The notes under the pieces: generated by a model
The model's database searches: none
What the model saw: only the letters and a program-made list of their open reading frames with translations
What the model was told of the DNA's origin: nothing
Position numbers and translations under genes: made by a program
Part shown: positions 32,396-45,700 of the stretch, one piece after another
Numbering within the stretch: position 1 is the stretch's first letter
Layout of the letters: each line of letters begins with the position of its first letter
DNA from: Phoronis australis
Taxonomy: Eukaryota; Phoronida; Phoronidae
Direction: 5' to 3'
Assembly (NCBI GenBank): GCA_002633005.1
Contig: NMRA01000200.1
Location: forward strand, 528,527-592,526
DNA length: 64,000 nt

Positions 32396-33547
32396 GATGG
32401 CAGGAAATATAACTTTACTGAGAACAAAGGAGCCCTATGACACGTGACAACCATCAGGCTATGGGAGCCAGGAGTGAGAGTTACTTTTTACAATTGTCTG
32501 AATTTTTTGTTGTAGCATAGATACATTTGTTATTTTTTTACTAATTCAGTTTCTGTGGAAGGGGAAAAGTCCAGAAATGGCCTCAACCTGCCCACACAGA
32601 CAGTTCATAAACAATTATTGTCATAGCTATAAGTGAACTGCAAATGCATTACTGCAATACCATCTATAAGGCGTGAAAAGTCCTGTTAAAAAGATACAAC
32701 TAATTTCTGTGAGTAGAATTAGGATATATACTTGAACTAGCAAACAAAAGTTCTACTTATTCTTAAACTTGGATGTTGCTGTGACAGTAGCATCTACTAC
32801 TGTGACAATAGCATCTAAGGTAAGAGAAACCACTGTCTATCAAAATTCATATTAGTTAGTTATCCAAAAATGCTGGGTGTTGAACTCGTTGACCTGAAGA
32901 TGTGGTCATTGGAGTGCTCAGAGGAGGTAGATAGGTCGCTACCTCAGTTTATTGAGTGCATGAGTATTTCTGCATTCATTGTTGCAGTGGATGTTGTCTC
33001 TGTATTAGATACACTACTGACTTTATGGGCTGGTCTTTCCAAAGGCTATGCGTGGTTCTGAGGTTTGAGTCATATAGGCTCCATCTGTAGTTGCCATCAG
33101 GTGTATCCACTGCCTGGATTGATTGCGGTTTGAGGCTAGTGAATTACATGAGTTTTTGAAGCTAAAATGGGAAATTACAAAGATATGCTACATTTAAGAA
33201 CTACCACGCCCAAGTTTATAAATTAACAATACAAGCATTGGCCATTTAAAAGTGAAAGTTTGGAAAGTAGAGGGTAGGTGTTTAGCCATAGGCGTTTGCT
33301 TAGATGAATTAACAGTAATTGTAATACGTAATTATAATGAAAAGTTGTCAAAACCAAAATGCTCATGAACATAGAATGTTGACCTTGTTGCTGTTTTTTT
33401 AGAGTGTTTAGCGAAGGTAACTTCATGAGTGCTGAGCACAACGGTCCATTGTGTCTTCAGCATATTCCCACTATATTCATTCCATTTCATGCCCTCCAGC
33501 TAAAACTGCACAAGCAGGGAAGAGACCATTAGTGCAGTGCTCAGTTT
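32396..33547. other. No gene seen
   Basis: AT-rich intergenic sequence. Small direct repeats of GTGACAGTAGCATCTACTAC-like text occur near 32780. Confidence 0.5.
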
Positions 33548-33615
33548 ACTAAGGAAAACAGGATTCAAACTCAGGTCTCACAAGTTAGTCTGCTGTTAAA
33601 ATCACTACACCATAT
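33548..33615 (-). mobile_element. tRNA-derived SINE fragment
   Basis: On the minus strand ATGGTGTAGTGATTTTAACA resembles an A-box region, and 30 nt later ACCTGAGTTTGAATCCTG resembles a B box. Spacing is that of a tRNA gene, but the arms would not pair fully. The same design is seen at 9612-9731. Confidence 0.65.
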
Positions 33616-33702
33616 TGTATGTGAATGGGTTTGTTATGTCTGGAGTCTGGTAAGTAGTCTAAACAATTGTTACTCAAAAGTTGCAGGGGACAAGAGTGTC
33701 TT

Positions 33703-36455
33703 AGGGCAATTCCATTTGTGATGGACAATACAATCAGAGAACATTTTGATCAATTGTGAAAAAAATGTTCACCTTAGGAAAAAACTTAATATATCAATTG
33801 ATAGGTCTCACTGATAGCTTTCAAAGCATGTATCAACTTTTCCCCTATCTTTTAATCTGACTGAGAAAATTGTCTTTAAAGGGGTGTGACAGACGTACGC
33901 AGAGAATTTGAATTTTTTATAAAAAAATGTTAACGTTAATGTTCTGTGAGTTGCATCAAGTTACAATTTTATGTTTTACATGATGATTTAGTGGAATGTT
34001 TACAAAGTATAACACACTAATTTTTTATGATATCTGCTAAGAAATTTTTGTCAGAGAGCTCGACATGAGTTGAGTTACTGTGACGGATGTATGTGATGGA
34101 CGTACGCTCTGAATTTTTAGTACTAAATTGTTTGTTGTGACTAAGATATCAATTCAGGATGATTCAAACTTTTGCAGTATTTAAGCTATATTGGTCTTTT
34201 GTTACTAATTTAATGTTTTTTAATTAAAATGTACCGATTGACCTTTTGCACGAAATCATCACAGGTATGGCTACACTAGGAATATAGTCTAGGATTTTAA
34301 CTTTTCAATACATTTGATTAAAGATATAAAATAATCACCTAAAATCTTCACTTCCTTTTGAAGAGGGTAAGCATTATCGGTTGGATTGAGAGTGATAATC
34401 ATTTTGTATTTGACAGCTGTTAGTTATCAGGAAAATCTGTTTTTAAGCGTTAAATAGAACACTAATTTAAAACTAGTAAGTAAATATGACAGTCAAAATA
34501 TAAAATATGACATAGAGTTTGAAACATTACTAATCACTGTCATAAAAATGCATTTTAATTAATTGTTTTTTAAATTAGAACTTGTCCTTAGAGCTTTTAC
34601 AAAATTATTCTCTGGTCCATGCTGTTGATGGTTCTGATGCATGCCCATGTAAGTAATAACTGTGATGTTTTTAAAGTATTAGTAACAGGACTTCAGTGTC
34701 TAATATTAAAACCAAGTGTGAGGCTTGTGGTTTATAGACATCATCGACTTTTGGCATTCATATTTTGATTCAAATCACCCGTGCTGTCTTCCAGTGTGAA
34801 AACAAGACATTTTAAATTAATTGCATTTAGGATTATGATTTAGGAATATGTAGAGCTAACATCTGATGCTGGTTTCTATTTAGTGATTAAAATGATTAGG
34901 TTTTCATCCAGCTCTTTAACTCATGCCTTCTTTTCAAATTTGATAAGAGGCTTTAAATAATGCCACATCACAGTAAGTGAAAGTACAATTATGAATTTCT
35001 TGATCCACGATAGCATTTTTTCGAGTTTCAGAGAATATTCCAGCAGATATTTATTCTTCTCCCGGTTGCGTCTGTTCTTCCTGGGGTCTCCAACAATTTC
35101 CTCTATCCTTTCTAAATGGGGTTTAATCTCCTCGAAGCTCAGCAGAAAAAAATTAGTTGACTAATTCTTAAAAAGATTGAAGGATCAAAAATATGTAAGA
35201 TTAGACAATGTAATAATTTGCCATGAAATGATTTCATACAAGCCACCCAATGACCCAATACACTGAAAAACACAAAAAGAGTGCCTACAGCCAGTGAGGG
35301 TGTGACAAAAATGCTCAATAAAATAGGTGACAGATTCTTACCGCTTGAAATTCCTGGTATCTGGCTTTTTCAACACAAACACAACATAGCAGGTCAAAGC
35401 AGAAATAACATGTGGATTCCAGTGCAATAACAACTTGACATGTGTTCCTTTAAGTCTCTTGTTATTTGCTATACTCTATAGCACCTTAGGATTGAGGATT
35501 TCTTTTGTATGAATATTTTTGCATCTTCAATTTCCCAAAAGCTAAGCATTTCTGTACTTACTCGGGGTACCAACAGAAAAACAATAAGTTCATTAAATTA
35601 ACATTTTGTTTTGTTTACATTTTGTAATGTGGTATAACTGTTTGATTTTAATAAGTTGAATTTTACTAAGAGTAACTAGATGACATTGTAAATTGTAACT
35701 TTTCTGCAAATACTTTTGAAATTGAAAAAATTAATGCATTTAGTTAAAATCTGTAATAACTTCTTCACTTAATTTTAAAGATGCCTTTGTAATATTTTAT
35801 GGTTTTTTAAAACCATAAAAAAAGGTCTTAGGTGTGAGACACATTTTATCATGCAAGTTTAGAAAGGAAAAATATGTCCTAAGGTTATTTTTATTGGCTA
35901 AAAAATTGCAATTTCATGGGTGTGACGGACATACGTGATGGACGTACATATTTGCTGTACGTCTGTCACACAATTTCTGACTTAACAAATAATCCCTGGG
36001 ATCCAAAGTTTTGGTCAATAGTATTGAGTAACAAGTTAAAAGAGAATCTGAAATTATTTTAATTTTGATTAAAAACTTTTAACGTAACTAAACTTTTTAA
36101 CACTTTTGTGATGGACATACAGCACCATGATATCCAGGAGTTGACTTTTGACCCCAAGAGGTCATTGATGTGCCAAAGTTCATGTGATTGCACAAAATTG
36201 ATAATATAGTGAAAACCCCATAATTAGCTTTTTTATGACAATTATTAGCAACACACATGAAAATCGAGCTAATTTTTTAGGGTCAAGTGACCCCCAAAAA
36301 TGGGTCCATTTAAGCAAAAAATTAAAGGTTATAGGACAGTCAAATATGGGTCCTGAAACTAGAGAGAATGGGCTTTCAGATGAGACCAAAAATGTTGGTG
36401 TAGCCACAATTTTAATTTTTTTTTGTCGAGGTTGACATTTTCACGGAATTGCTCC
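33703..36455. mobile_element. Candidate 2.75-kb non-coding element with GTGAYGGACGTACG motifs
   Basis: The two ends carry GGGCAATTCCATTTGTGA and, inverted, GGAGCAATTCCGTGAAA. Between them, copies of a motif close to GTGACGGACGTACG cluster toward both sides (33890, 34080-34110, 35922-35970, 36108). At 35922-35970 direct and inverted versions face each other (GGACGTACAT against GTACGTCTGTCAC). A 26-bp palindrome, TTTTATGGTTTT mirrored, sits at 35795-35820. It is very AT-rich, with no open frame of note. Probably a non-autonomous DNA element, but the boundaries are an inference. Confidence 0.45.
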
Positions 36456-36492
36456 GTAGCAAAGGGGTGATCTCGCTGTAAAAGGCCATCTA

Positions 36493-36830
36493 TGCCCGGT
36501 TGCACAAAAAAGTGCCAAGCAGGATTTCAAAAAAATTCTCTAAACCTACTTCGTATTTGTAAAAACACTGTCCTTTCTAATGCTGTTTTATTTTCATTAT
36601 TAAGTCAATGTTGGCTTTGATGTTGATTTCACGTTATCATTTAAAAGTAGGTGTCTTTTCATGCAACGCCTTTAATTTAAGGACATAGTTCCTATTTATT
36701 TTCATTGAACTAAGGACTCAGATTTTAGTTATATTATTAGAAAATGTGATTAGTCAAAGGGGATCTCATAATTAAGATAAGTGGTAGAAAAAATTACATC
36801 TGTTAAGAATTTCCTGCCATTTTGTTTCTA
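36493..36830. mobile_element. MITE family 2, copy 2 (eroded)
   Basis: Begins TGCCCGGTTGCACAAAAAAG and shares AAAACACTG, ATGCTGTTT, CATGCAACGCCTTTAATTTA, ATATTATTAGAAAATGTGAT and GTCAAAGGGGATCTCATAAT with 15724-16149. The right inverted end is not recognisable, so it is truncated or degraded. Confidence 0.75.
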
Positions 36831-37491
36831 CGTTGGAGTTTACTGTGAAGATATGTTCCACTGTAAATTTTCGTGCTGGTTTCTTAAAATTGTCGTCACC
36901 ACTTCCCATTGACGAGTGTTCTACCACAACCTAGATTGTTAGAGAACTCATACTAATTTGGATTTAGGGTTCGTTTAGTTTGTAGTAGCCTGAAAATGGC
37001 TGTAGTTGGCAACCTATATCACAGACAGTATGACAGAGACATTGTTCATAGGAGTGGTGACGATAAATTTTTTCACGAATAGTCAGTGCGTGTATAATGT
37101 TTGATCACTGGTATAGTGAGGCAGAATATGCACAGACAGCTGTTGAGAGGGATGAGGCAGAGATCGGACAGACAGGACAGACGTGATGGAATGTTTTTGG
37201 CGCAAATGCATGGTGTGCGCTGTTATGCTGACCTTAAAGGAATCCCTAAGCTGTTTCCACTGAATGGTGACTTGAACACCCAAACTGCTAAAGTGCTTAC
37301 ATCCCGTGGTGTGCCTCCCTCGCCACACACCTAGTACCTTCTAAAAAACTCCAATACTTTAGTCAAGTCCACAATAAACTTATCAAAGTTTGGCTCACCG
37401 GCCTGTTCACTGGACTACAAACAGTCCTCCTGACTGGGTGTCGAACTGAGCCTGTATTCACTCCCACTACTCAATGGCTCTGCAGGGCTGC
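36831..37491. other. No gene recognised
   Basis: Slightly GC-richer than its surroundings, with short open frames on both strands (37101-37334 plus, 37328-37083 minus) that lack a recognisable domain. It may be the downstream part of the THAP relic's former gene or element. Confidence 0.4.
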
Positions 37492-37929
37492 TTACAGGCT
37501 GTGGGCTGGAGACAACACCAGCACACGGCAAATCACTACTAGGTCCCAGAAATGCATGCTCTGGGGGTACGTTCGGAGGCACGAGTGACAGCTTTCTTGC
37601 GTCAAAAATGCACTTTTTGGGGGTGGCGACGGAGCATTACCGGGAATCAACGGCAGTATGGCACCCTTCTTTAGGCGTTGTTTTGCAGGAACCTTCATCA
37701 ATTCCGCGTATATATCTCTTTCGTAATCCGACGGAAGAAAATGATTCCCACACGCTCGGTAATTCTCTTTTGCTTTGTATGTTGCGTTGACGGGTAACCC
37801 TGCGTTCTTCACATTAACAAGTCAAGTATGTCGGAATGTGTCATCCTTTGGAAAGTGATGTAATGGCATACCCAAAGTGCGCGCGAGACAATAATGAGTA
37901 CACCCCGGTACGCAGCAACCTTGCAGCAT
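37492..37929 (-). pseudogene. THAP zinc-finger domain gene relic, stop at the invariant Trp
   Basis: From an ATG at 37929 the minus strand reads MLQGCCVPGCTHYCLARTLG, then HHFPKDDTFRHT, a TGA at 37824-37822, then LVNVKNAGLPVN, YRACGNHFLPSDYERD and LKKGAILPLIPG before the final stop at 37492. Cys-x3-Cys near the start and Cys-x2-His in ACGNH form the C2CH zinc site; HHFPKD and HFLPSDYERD are standard THAP blocks. The TGA replaces the codon where THAP domains have an invariant tryptophan (TGG), so one base change explains it. The rest is open. THAP domains bind DNA and occur in P-element-like transposases and in host regulators; I cannot tell which this was. The C-terminus is not recognisable. 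Confidence 0.82.
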
Positions 37930-40900
37930 GTTACTGACTTGTTAACAAACATCAAGGAAGACCGAACTTATCACAACCGAGGTAAAATATTTACTGACTC
38001 AACAGCTCACTCAGTCAGACTATATGAAAAAAATGGTGGAAAATTCTTAACCCCTAAATGTCACTTCTGGAGTAAGGCACAACTAATTAATAAAACTACG
38101 GGAAGCCGTTATTAACAAAAAATTATGTCTGGGATAATCAATGGACTGTATTTTTACTAAAAGTGAGATGCAAAAAGATTGCCTTATCCTTTGATTTTAC
38201 TAATTCCACAGGGTTTTTTTAATTGATGACCTGAGTAGTATATAACTTCCCAGTAGAGTAGAAGTGTCAATATATCAAGCTTTAGTATCAAACTGAGTCT
38301 TAACCTTTTACACTTTACAGTGTTGCCTCCTTGGTTACTTGGGTCACAAGTTTTGCTTTACCAGGTAAATTCATTTTAATTTGTTCACATGTCACAGATT
38401 TCCTGTTTTGAAATCCTCCTGAAACTCTAAATGTCTGTACTTTATGCTTATCTTTTGGAAACATCACTTTATGACAAATGTATTCACCATTCCTGCATTG
38501 CTTGATATAAAGGCAAGAGTTGAATCATTATATGGATCAGATACTGTTTTTAGTTGCCTGGTGCATTCTAGTGTTCATAACGCTGTTGAAATAGTTCAGA
38601 ATAAACAATCATATATGTAGCCCTTTTGTCTGTTTTCTTTTATAAGAGACATACTAGCTGTCCTACATCTATATTTTTTAAGAAAACATCCTTGTTTCTG
38701 TCTTGGAAAACATGGAGTAATTTATGTGTGAATAAACAAACACAGCTTCAAATTGTTAAGAAAATTGCAAAATCAGTGAACCTATTACAAACAAGACTTC
38801 AAGAATCAATTATCACTTCCCATATTCACCTCACAGGGCTGACACTTGAGGAAGTATGGCTCGTTGCCAAGTGAGGGGCTGCGTGCACTTTATTGTCAAA
38901 TGCACCTGGTGCTATGAATCTTTTATTATATGTACGATAAGCTCTCTTTATGTAAATTTGTTAAATCATGTTCCAGAACTGACAGTATACTAATTTGATG
39001 AGACTGCCTTTTTGTTTTTTTTTTCTACCTGCTCTCACTCTTTGTTTTTTTTTTCTACCTTCTCTCACACCTTTGACATATAAGTATGTGGATAGGTAGG
39101 ATAGGTAAAGTACATTACTCTATGTGATACCTGCATAATTTGAAATAGTAATGTAAGCAGCAATGACTAGGGGGTTTGACAGTTTTAATTTATCATTGAT
39201 TTCTAAAAAATTTACATGTGTTTTTTGGTCTTTGTCTACTGCAAAAAATGCAGGGGTCTTCGAATGAGTTTGTTACATACACCTAAACAAAAGCACCTCT
39301 GACGTTGTCTGAAAGTAACTATTGAATGGAACTTGAAAATGATAAAACATTTTTGGTGCAACTTACATGAAAAAAATGGAAAAGTATAATTTCACTTGTC
39401 TACCACATTGTGTCCTTTAATACCATAATCTCAAAATGGGTTGAGTAAATTTAAATGCGTGTTCTGGAGATCAAGTGCCATGTTAGTTTAAGCCAAATGC
39501 CTAAAATACCAGCCAATCAGAGTGGACAAGAGGATTATTGATTATTTTGAAGTGTACAAAGTCGAGGATTTAAAACGAATTTGGAATGAAATTAACAGGA
39601 AGTGTGATAATGATGATTCTCACAGTGGACCCCTTAAAGTTTGACAGTATTGCCTAAACAATTCAATAAATTCCTGTAACAGGTTTGCATGTCAAAATTG
39701 TTGTGTAAGCTCGTCTTTACAGTAAAAGCCATAAGTATTCAAACAAAATGACTTGAGAATTGCCCTTATAACGGCTGAGGTGAATCTGGATTCATTAATA
39801 GAGCATTCTTCCCTCGTAACTGAGAATGAAGGAAAATTAATGAGAAAGTTAGGGTGACTACATTCTGCAATTTGACATTTGACCCATAACAATTATAAAC
39901 AGACATCTCTTATGGTAAAAGAATTCGCTGACATGTCGAGGGGGGAGGGAGGCGGAAAGCGTATTTTGTCTGATTACCTGATTACTTTTGTGTTGTAAGG
40001 AAACTTACAAATACTGAATGACCTTGTGCTGAGCCACACTAGTCTGTGAAATGATTTATTACATGCTACTAAAATTTTCAAAACTTTGTGTTAGAGAGTG
40101 TTGTAATTCACTAAGCAACAGTAAAACTTTAATAGCAATGTTGAACCAAGTTGATATAAAATAGTGATTTGCAAGGCAGCTACTGACGCTCGGCATTGTT
40201 GGTAAATTCCGCAGTCACAGTGAGCGCTGTCGTATGAAAGTTTCTGTTGGAGGCTCTACTTACGAATGTTGTCCAGAGAAAAATATTTGAGCGCTGTTTG
40301 TAGTATTGTCCCCAATCAGCGTGGATGTAGGGTGTTTTGTTGATATAATCGTTGACCTCCACCTACACATAAGAAGGTGTGACCTATTTTATGGTTACCG
40401 TGCTATTCAAGTTCTGTATGCTCAACAACTGTGAGGTTCAGTCATGGTGATATATGATAGTGGGACATAAGGTAGGAAAACATTTCGGCAGGAAATGCTC
40501 ATTTAATATTCATTCACTAACTTTGGTTGGTCTTGGACTTGAAATCTGATCAAATTAAGGAATTGCTGAACCACACAGCATAGTCTTTGATTTATTTCAG
40601 TTCACACTTGGCAAGTATGGTTTCCTTGAAATCATAAGTGTGTAAGGGCTTACAGTCAAAGGGTTGTCTTAGCCACTATCCTCAATCTACAAATAATCCC
40701 AGGTTCCCCTTTGGCATATTAATTTTACCTAACCCTAATGCAAAGTATTGACCCTAGTTCAGACTACAAGCTGTGTGGATGAAAAAAACGTCAATTTGTT
40801 ATTCGAAGTTAAAGTTTCCCAAAAAAATGAGCCAACAATATGGCAAGTGTGCCACACCCCCTCCTGCCAAGCCATTTTAATTGCTTACTATAAGTGGAAG

Positions 40901-42462
40901 TTTTCGGAGATGAGTACGGCAATTCAAAGTTTTGACTTTTAAGCTTACTTTGCTAAAATCTCTTCATGTTCTTTCCATTTAGTTTTGATTTCCAGATCAT
41001 ACTTAAAAGTACATGGCAACATGATTCTATTGTGATTCTATTGTAATATTGAACTTTGATAACAAATTGTTGAATATGTGATGTCATACTCTTGAAGATT
41101 AATACTTTTCTTTCTGAAACAGCACATTTTTAAATGAAGCCTACAATTTAATAGAAGGGTCGAAATGCCTTTTGGTTGAAATTAAATAATTGAGGCACCA
41201 TGCCTGTGTTTTCTGTCAAAATGAGTTTTATATGGGCTAGTTGCCATTAAAAACCTGGTCTTATCTTGTCCTTACTCAGTTTAGAAGTTATCTTTAAGCT
41301 TTTGATGAACCGAAACAATGGTCATAAATTTTCATGTACCTGGCCTCGAGCAAATAATTGTTTTTTTGACTAAGGAACAATTTGAGATCAATTTTATAAT
41401 GATAAATTGCCTAAATAAAACTTCTTTTATAAAACACGGATTTAATACTGTTTTGAATTATAAAATTGTGAAAACTTCACCTTTTTGGCATGTCTGTATC
41501 CCAAATAAGAATAGAATTGTACTATAAATTAATGGATCTTCACCACATTTAGACTCATTTGTGTTCAATCTATTGGTATGTGCTTGATGAATGTCATGAA
41601 ATCTTGAAAGTGCATTTTCTAATAAATTCTACTTGATCTGGTGTCTGACTACTAAAACATCCCATCACAATGTGAGTCCTTAATGGTAGATAGTGATCAC
41701 AGTGTCCATGGGGACCAGTTGGGCTGATGCATCTTGTCTATTGTACATATGGCCTACTGTCATGCTTGTTCTCTCAAGGGGAACAGATCAATAGACAACA
41801 CTAGGTGATGGTTGAATATGTTAGTGTCTCCTAGCCAAGTGAATGTTATGCTTTCATGCCTTCATTGTGTCCAATTTACCACTTAGAGTAGTACCACAAT
41901 AGGTTTGTTATGGATGTGGACATGGTGATCTGTCGCACTCTGTTGAAACTCTCATCAATAGATTTATTACTATTCCACAACATGAATACTATTCATATTT
42001 GAGGTAACTGCCAAATTTCATGGAATTACGAAATGTATTATTCACATTTGCTACCTTTGGATTTTTTAAAAATAGTTTATTATTTAAATGGTAAATATGC
42101 GAGTTACATGAGGCAACTTTTTTCAAAACATTCAAAACACCAATTGCACAACAAAATAACCCAGTCATTAGCTGGTAAACTTTCTTTCACTGTCGCCAAT
42201 ATGCCACAATGTATTTGAGTACGTGGTTTAAGGCACTTATTGCATTGTTTCCTAATGTACCTGGAATACATTTTCATTTGTTGTAATCCCAACCTGTCGT
42301 GTACATGCCCGTGTTCAAGCCAGTCAATACTAATGTTAATTGTCTTGCTTTGATAAGCTCATATAATTGATATGTGCAGGTGCAATTATGAGCAGAACCT
42401 GCTGTGCGATTCTCTATGTTATAATTCTACATTTGTAGCCTTGATCGGTCTTATTGTTTCAG
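37930..42462. other. No gene seen; small repeats
   Basis: AT-rich sequence upstream of the synaptotagmin coding exons. It should contain any 5' untranslated exon and promoter of that gene, but none could be recognised. A 35-bp duplication with poly-T (TTTTTTTTTCTACCTGCTCT) lies at 39003-39070. A copy of an old dispersed repeat lies near 39690-39950. Confidence 0.5.
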
Positions 42463-42464
42463 GT

Positions 42465-42757
42465 ATGGTGGAGTCACCAGTGCTGTTTCTTTCTGTGCTA
42501 TCCACTGTGGGGTCTGTGACTGGGCTCATTTTTATGGTAGTGGCTTGTGCCTGGTGCCTTAGATGGCTGGGGCTAAAAAAACCAATCAACGAAACTGGTG
42601 GACAATATGACTATAAAGCTGTGGACACTCAAGAGAAAGGGGAAGAGACGGAGCAAGGAGATGTGCGATCGTTAAAGAAACACTCATGGAGGGACCGCCT
42701 CCAGGAAAAAGGAGTTACTGGAAAGGGAAATCCTGCCATTACTCGCAAGACTATCAA
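42465..42757 (+). CDS. Synaptotagmin exon with start, membrane anchor and linker
   Basis: Acceptor TTGTTTCAG at 42454-42462 is followed by GT and then the ATG. It encodes a short lumenal N-terminus, the membrane helix ([20 protein letters not shown]), CAWCLRW, and a charged linker ending ITRKTI. The donor is GTAAAA; the ORF would run only one more codon without it. Phase 2 out. Confidence 0.85.
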
Positions 42758-45700
42758 GTAAAATTTGTTGTTATTTGATCACGTAATTTTTTTTGACATA
42801 CGCATTAGCTAGTATTTGTGGATATGACACATATTTTCCCATTTTCTCCATCTTGGAACTTTTTGAAAATTTGCAGTCTTGTATAATGAACAGCCCCCAC
42901 CAGTTTCTGCACTAATATGATAAGGAAAGCTCTATAGTGGCATTGTTATTTTGTCTCCTACCTTTATGGAAATGAAATTTTGAAATTTATCATAAACAAT
43001 TCATGGCAAAAGTATTCAGACAAAATGACTTGTAATTCCTTGTCAGACACTTTGATGGGAGTCCAATTCATCATCCAAGTAGCCTTCCCTTGTGACCAAG
43101 AATGAAGAAGAATTAACAGTAGGGTAAAATCTCACCAATTTCGAACAAAAATAATTGCCAAAACTGTGCTTTGTTTATTGTTCAAAAGACTCAAAGGTTG
43201 TTGTGTATCCCCATAAATATGGTGGTTAGCTGTGATGCAGAGTTTGGACATGGAAAAACATTAATTTGGTACGACTCACCTTTTAAGAAAACATGAAATT
43301 TCACTTGTCTGCCATATTGTGTTGTAAATTGATGTGGTTTTACTGTAAGGTAGCTAAGCCATTCTGTAACTAGAATTGTGTTGCTTAATAGTCATTACCA
43401 GCCATTTTGCTGATAACAAAATTAGCCGTCATGACAGGGAAATGATATTTTATTCGATTACTTTTGTCTTGTACTGATATTACTGCCAGGTTCCCCATGA
43501 CAAATTTTATTATTGTTGTGTCCGTTTTGGTAGCAGTTCATTATCACCATGTTCATTTTGGTACCGGTTTCGTATGGCCATGTCCGTTTTGGTACCAATT
43601 GATTATCGCCATGTCCGTTTTGGTACCAGTTGATTATCGCCATGTCCGTTTTGGTACCATTTTATTGTTGTCATGTCCGTTTTGGTACCAGTTCATTATC
43701 ACCATGTCCGTTTTGGTACCAGTTTCGTATGGCCATGTCCGTTTTGGTACCAGTTGATTATCGCCATGTCCATTTTGGTACCATTTTATTGTTGTCATGT
43801 CCGTTTTGGTACCAGTTTATTATCGTCATGTCCATTTTGGTACCAGTTTATTATTGTCATGTCCGTTTTGGTAGCAGTTTGTTATTGCCATGTCTGTTTT
43901 GGTACCAGTTTATAATGGTCATGTCGGTTTTGGTACCAGTTCATTATCGCCATGTCCGTTTTGGTACCAGTTGATTATCGCCATGTCCATTTTGGTACCA
44001 GTTCATTATCACCATGTCCATTTTGGTACCAGTTTAGTATGGCCATGTCCGCATTAGTACCTGTTTATTGTTGTCATGCCGTTTTGGTTGCAGTTTGTTA
44101 TTGCCAAGTCCGTTTTGGTAGCAGTTTGTTATTGCCATGTCCGTTTTGGTTCCAGTTTATAATTGTCATGTCCCTTTTGGTACCAGTTCATTATCGCCAT
44201 GTCCGTTTTGGTTCCAGTTTATAATCGTCATGTCCCTTTTGGTACCAGTTCATTATCGCCATGTTCGTTTTGGTACCAGTTTATTATCGTCATGTCCGTT
44301 TTTTACCAGTTTATTATCGTCATGTCCGTTTTGGTAGCAGTTTGTTATTGCCATGTCCGTTTTGGAACAAGTTGATTATCGCCATGTCCGTTTTGGTACC
44401 AGTTTATTATCGTCATGTCCATTTTGGTAGCAGTTTGTTATTGCCATGTCCGTTTTGGTACCTGTTTATAATCGTCATGTCCCTTTTGGTACCAGTTCAT
44501 TATCGCCATGTCCGTTTTGGTACCAGTTGATTATCGCCATGTCTGTTTTGATACCAGTTTGTTATCACCATGTCCGTTTTGGTACCAGTTTGTTATCACC
44601 ATGTCCGTTTTGGTACCAGTTTCTCTAGTTGGGGAAACTTCTGGAACGATAACCATCAAAATTGGCAGATGTTGTTTAATTAGATGATCATAGCTGATAT
44701 TGATTTTCAGGCAGATTCAAGTACTAGTGCGACCCATCTTGACAATTTTACTGTTCTTTCCTGTACTAACATTTAAAATTCCTGTTTTGCAAACTCATTG
44801 CAATTTAACATTCAACCATGTGTAAAATGAAAATCAATCCCAGTTGTAAGTAATCAATCCTATATCATAGATTCTATAATGTTTGAAAGATCCAGTGTTT
44901 TAACAGTTGTGTATTGTCTATATGACTCAGTCAACAATCCGTTGTCACTGATTCAGTCAGCACTCGCACATCTGATGTTTTGGATTAAATCGCGCAGTTT
45001 CCTATCGAACTGCTAATAGCTCTGATCCTGTGTTATTTACCCTCACCAGTAAGGCACTCATACTCTACATTGTCACTTAAAGCTGCTTTTCAACCTGTTT
45101 TTCTGGCTAAAAAACGAAAACCGAATTAAGCAATTTAATCTATTTTCATTTACCAACAAAAACATTGAAACCATGAGTGACTCACAAAACACTTCAGGTT
45201 TTACTGGGGTTGGCCGACCCTAATATTGTGAATTTGAAAATGGCACGTGTACAGACTGCCTGCGTCTTGAATCGGTAGTGGATAATGGAATCCTGTTATG
45301 ATGAAAAACATGAGACTGGTTTTATTAGAGGAAACGACCAAAGTTGAAATGCAGCTTTAAAGGCAAAATCACTTCTAGTACTCATAAAGGCTGTAAATGT
45401 TGCGAAGTGCTAAGTGTTGTTTTATGACATCTTGCACATCACAAATCAAGCTAACTATAAACTTAAATTTTCTTTTTTATTTTTATTTTTATTGAAAAAC
45501 TTTTCAAAGTATAATCTCACTTATTATGGTCCATTATGTTTGCTTACTAGTTGAAAAGTTCTCATACTTTCATGTTTTCAGGTCTGTAATTGACATTGGC
45601 AGTTACCTTACAGTGCTGTATCAAGTCATGCCTTCATACCAAGATATACAGATGAGTTGCTGTTATTCGGTACTGCTTACATCTCTATGTTCAAATCTTG

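Noticed and set aside
37083-37334. Open frames on both strands next to the THAP relic
   Set aside because: No recognisable transposase or host domain in either strand; cannot be tied to the THAP frame.
43516-44624. CRISPR-like look of a regular 31-bp repeat
   Set aside because: Units abut directly with no unique spacers, in an animal gene intron.
43464-44628. Series of plus-strand open frames of 60-114 codons with HVRFGTS/MSVLVPV repeats
   Set aside because: They are the same 31-bp minisatellite read in successive frames and lie inside an intron; no domain and no start context.
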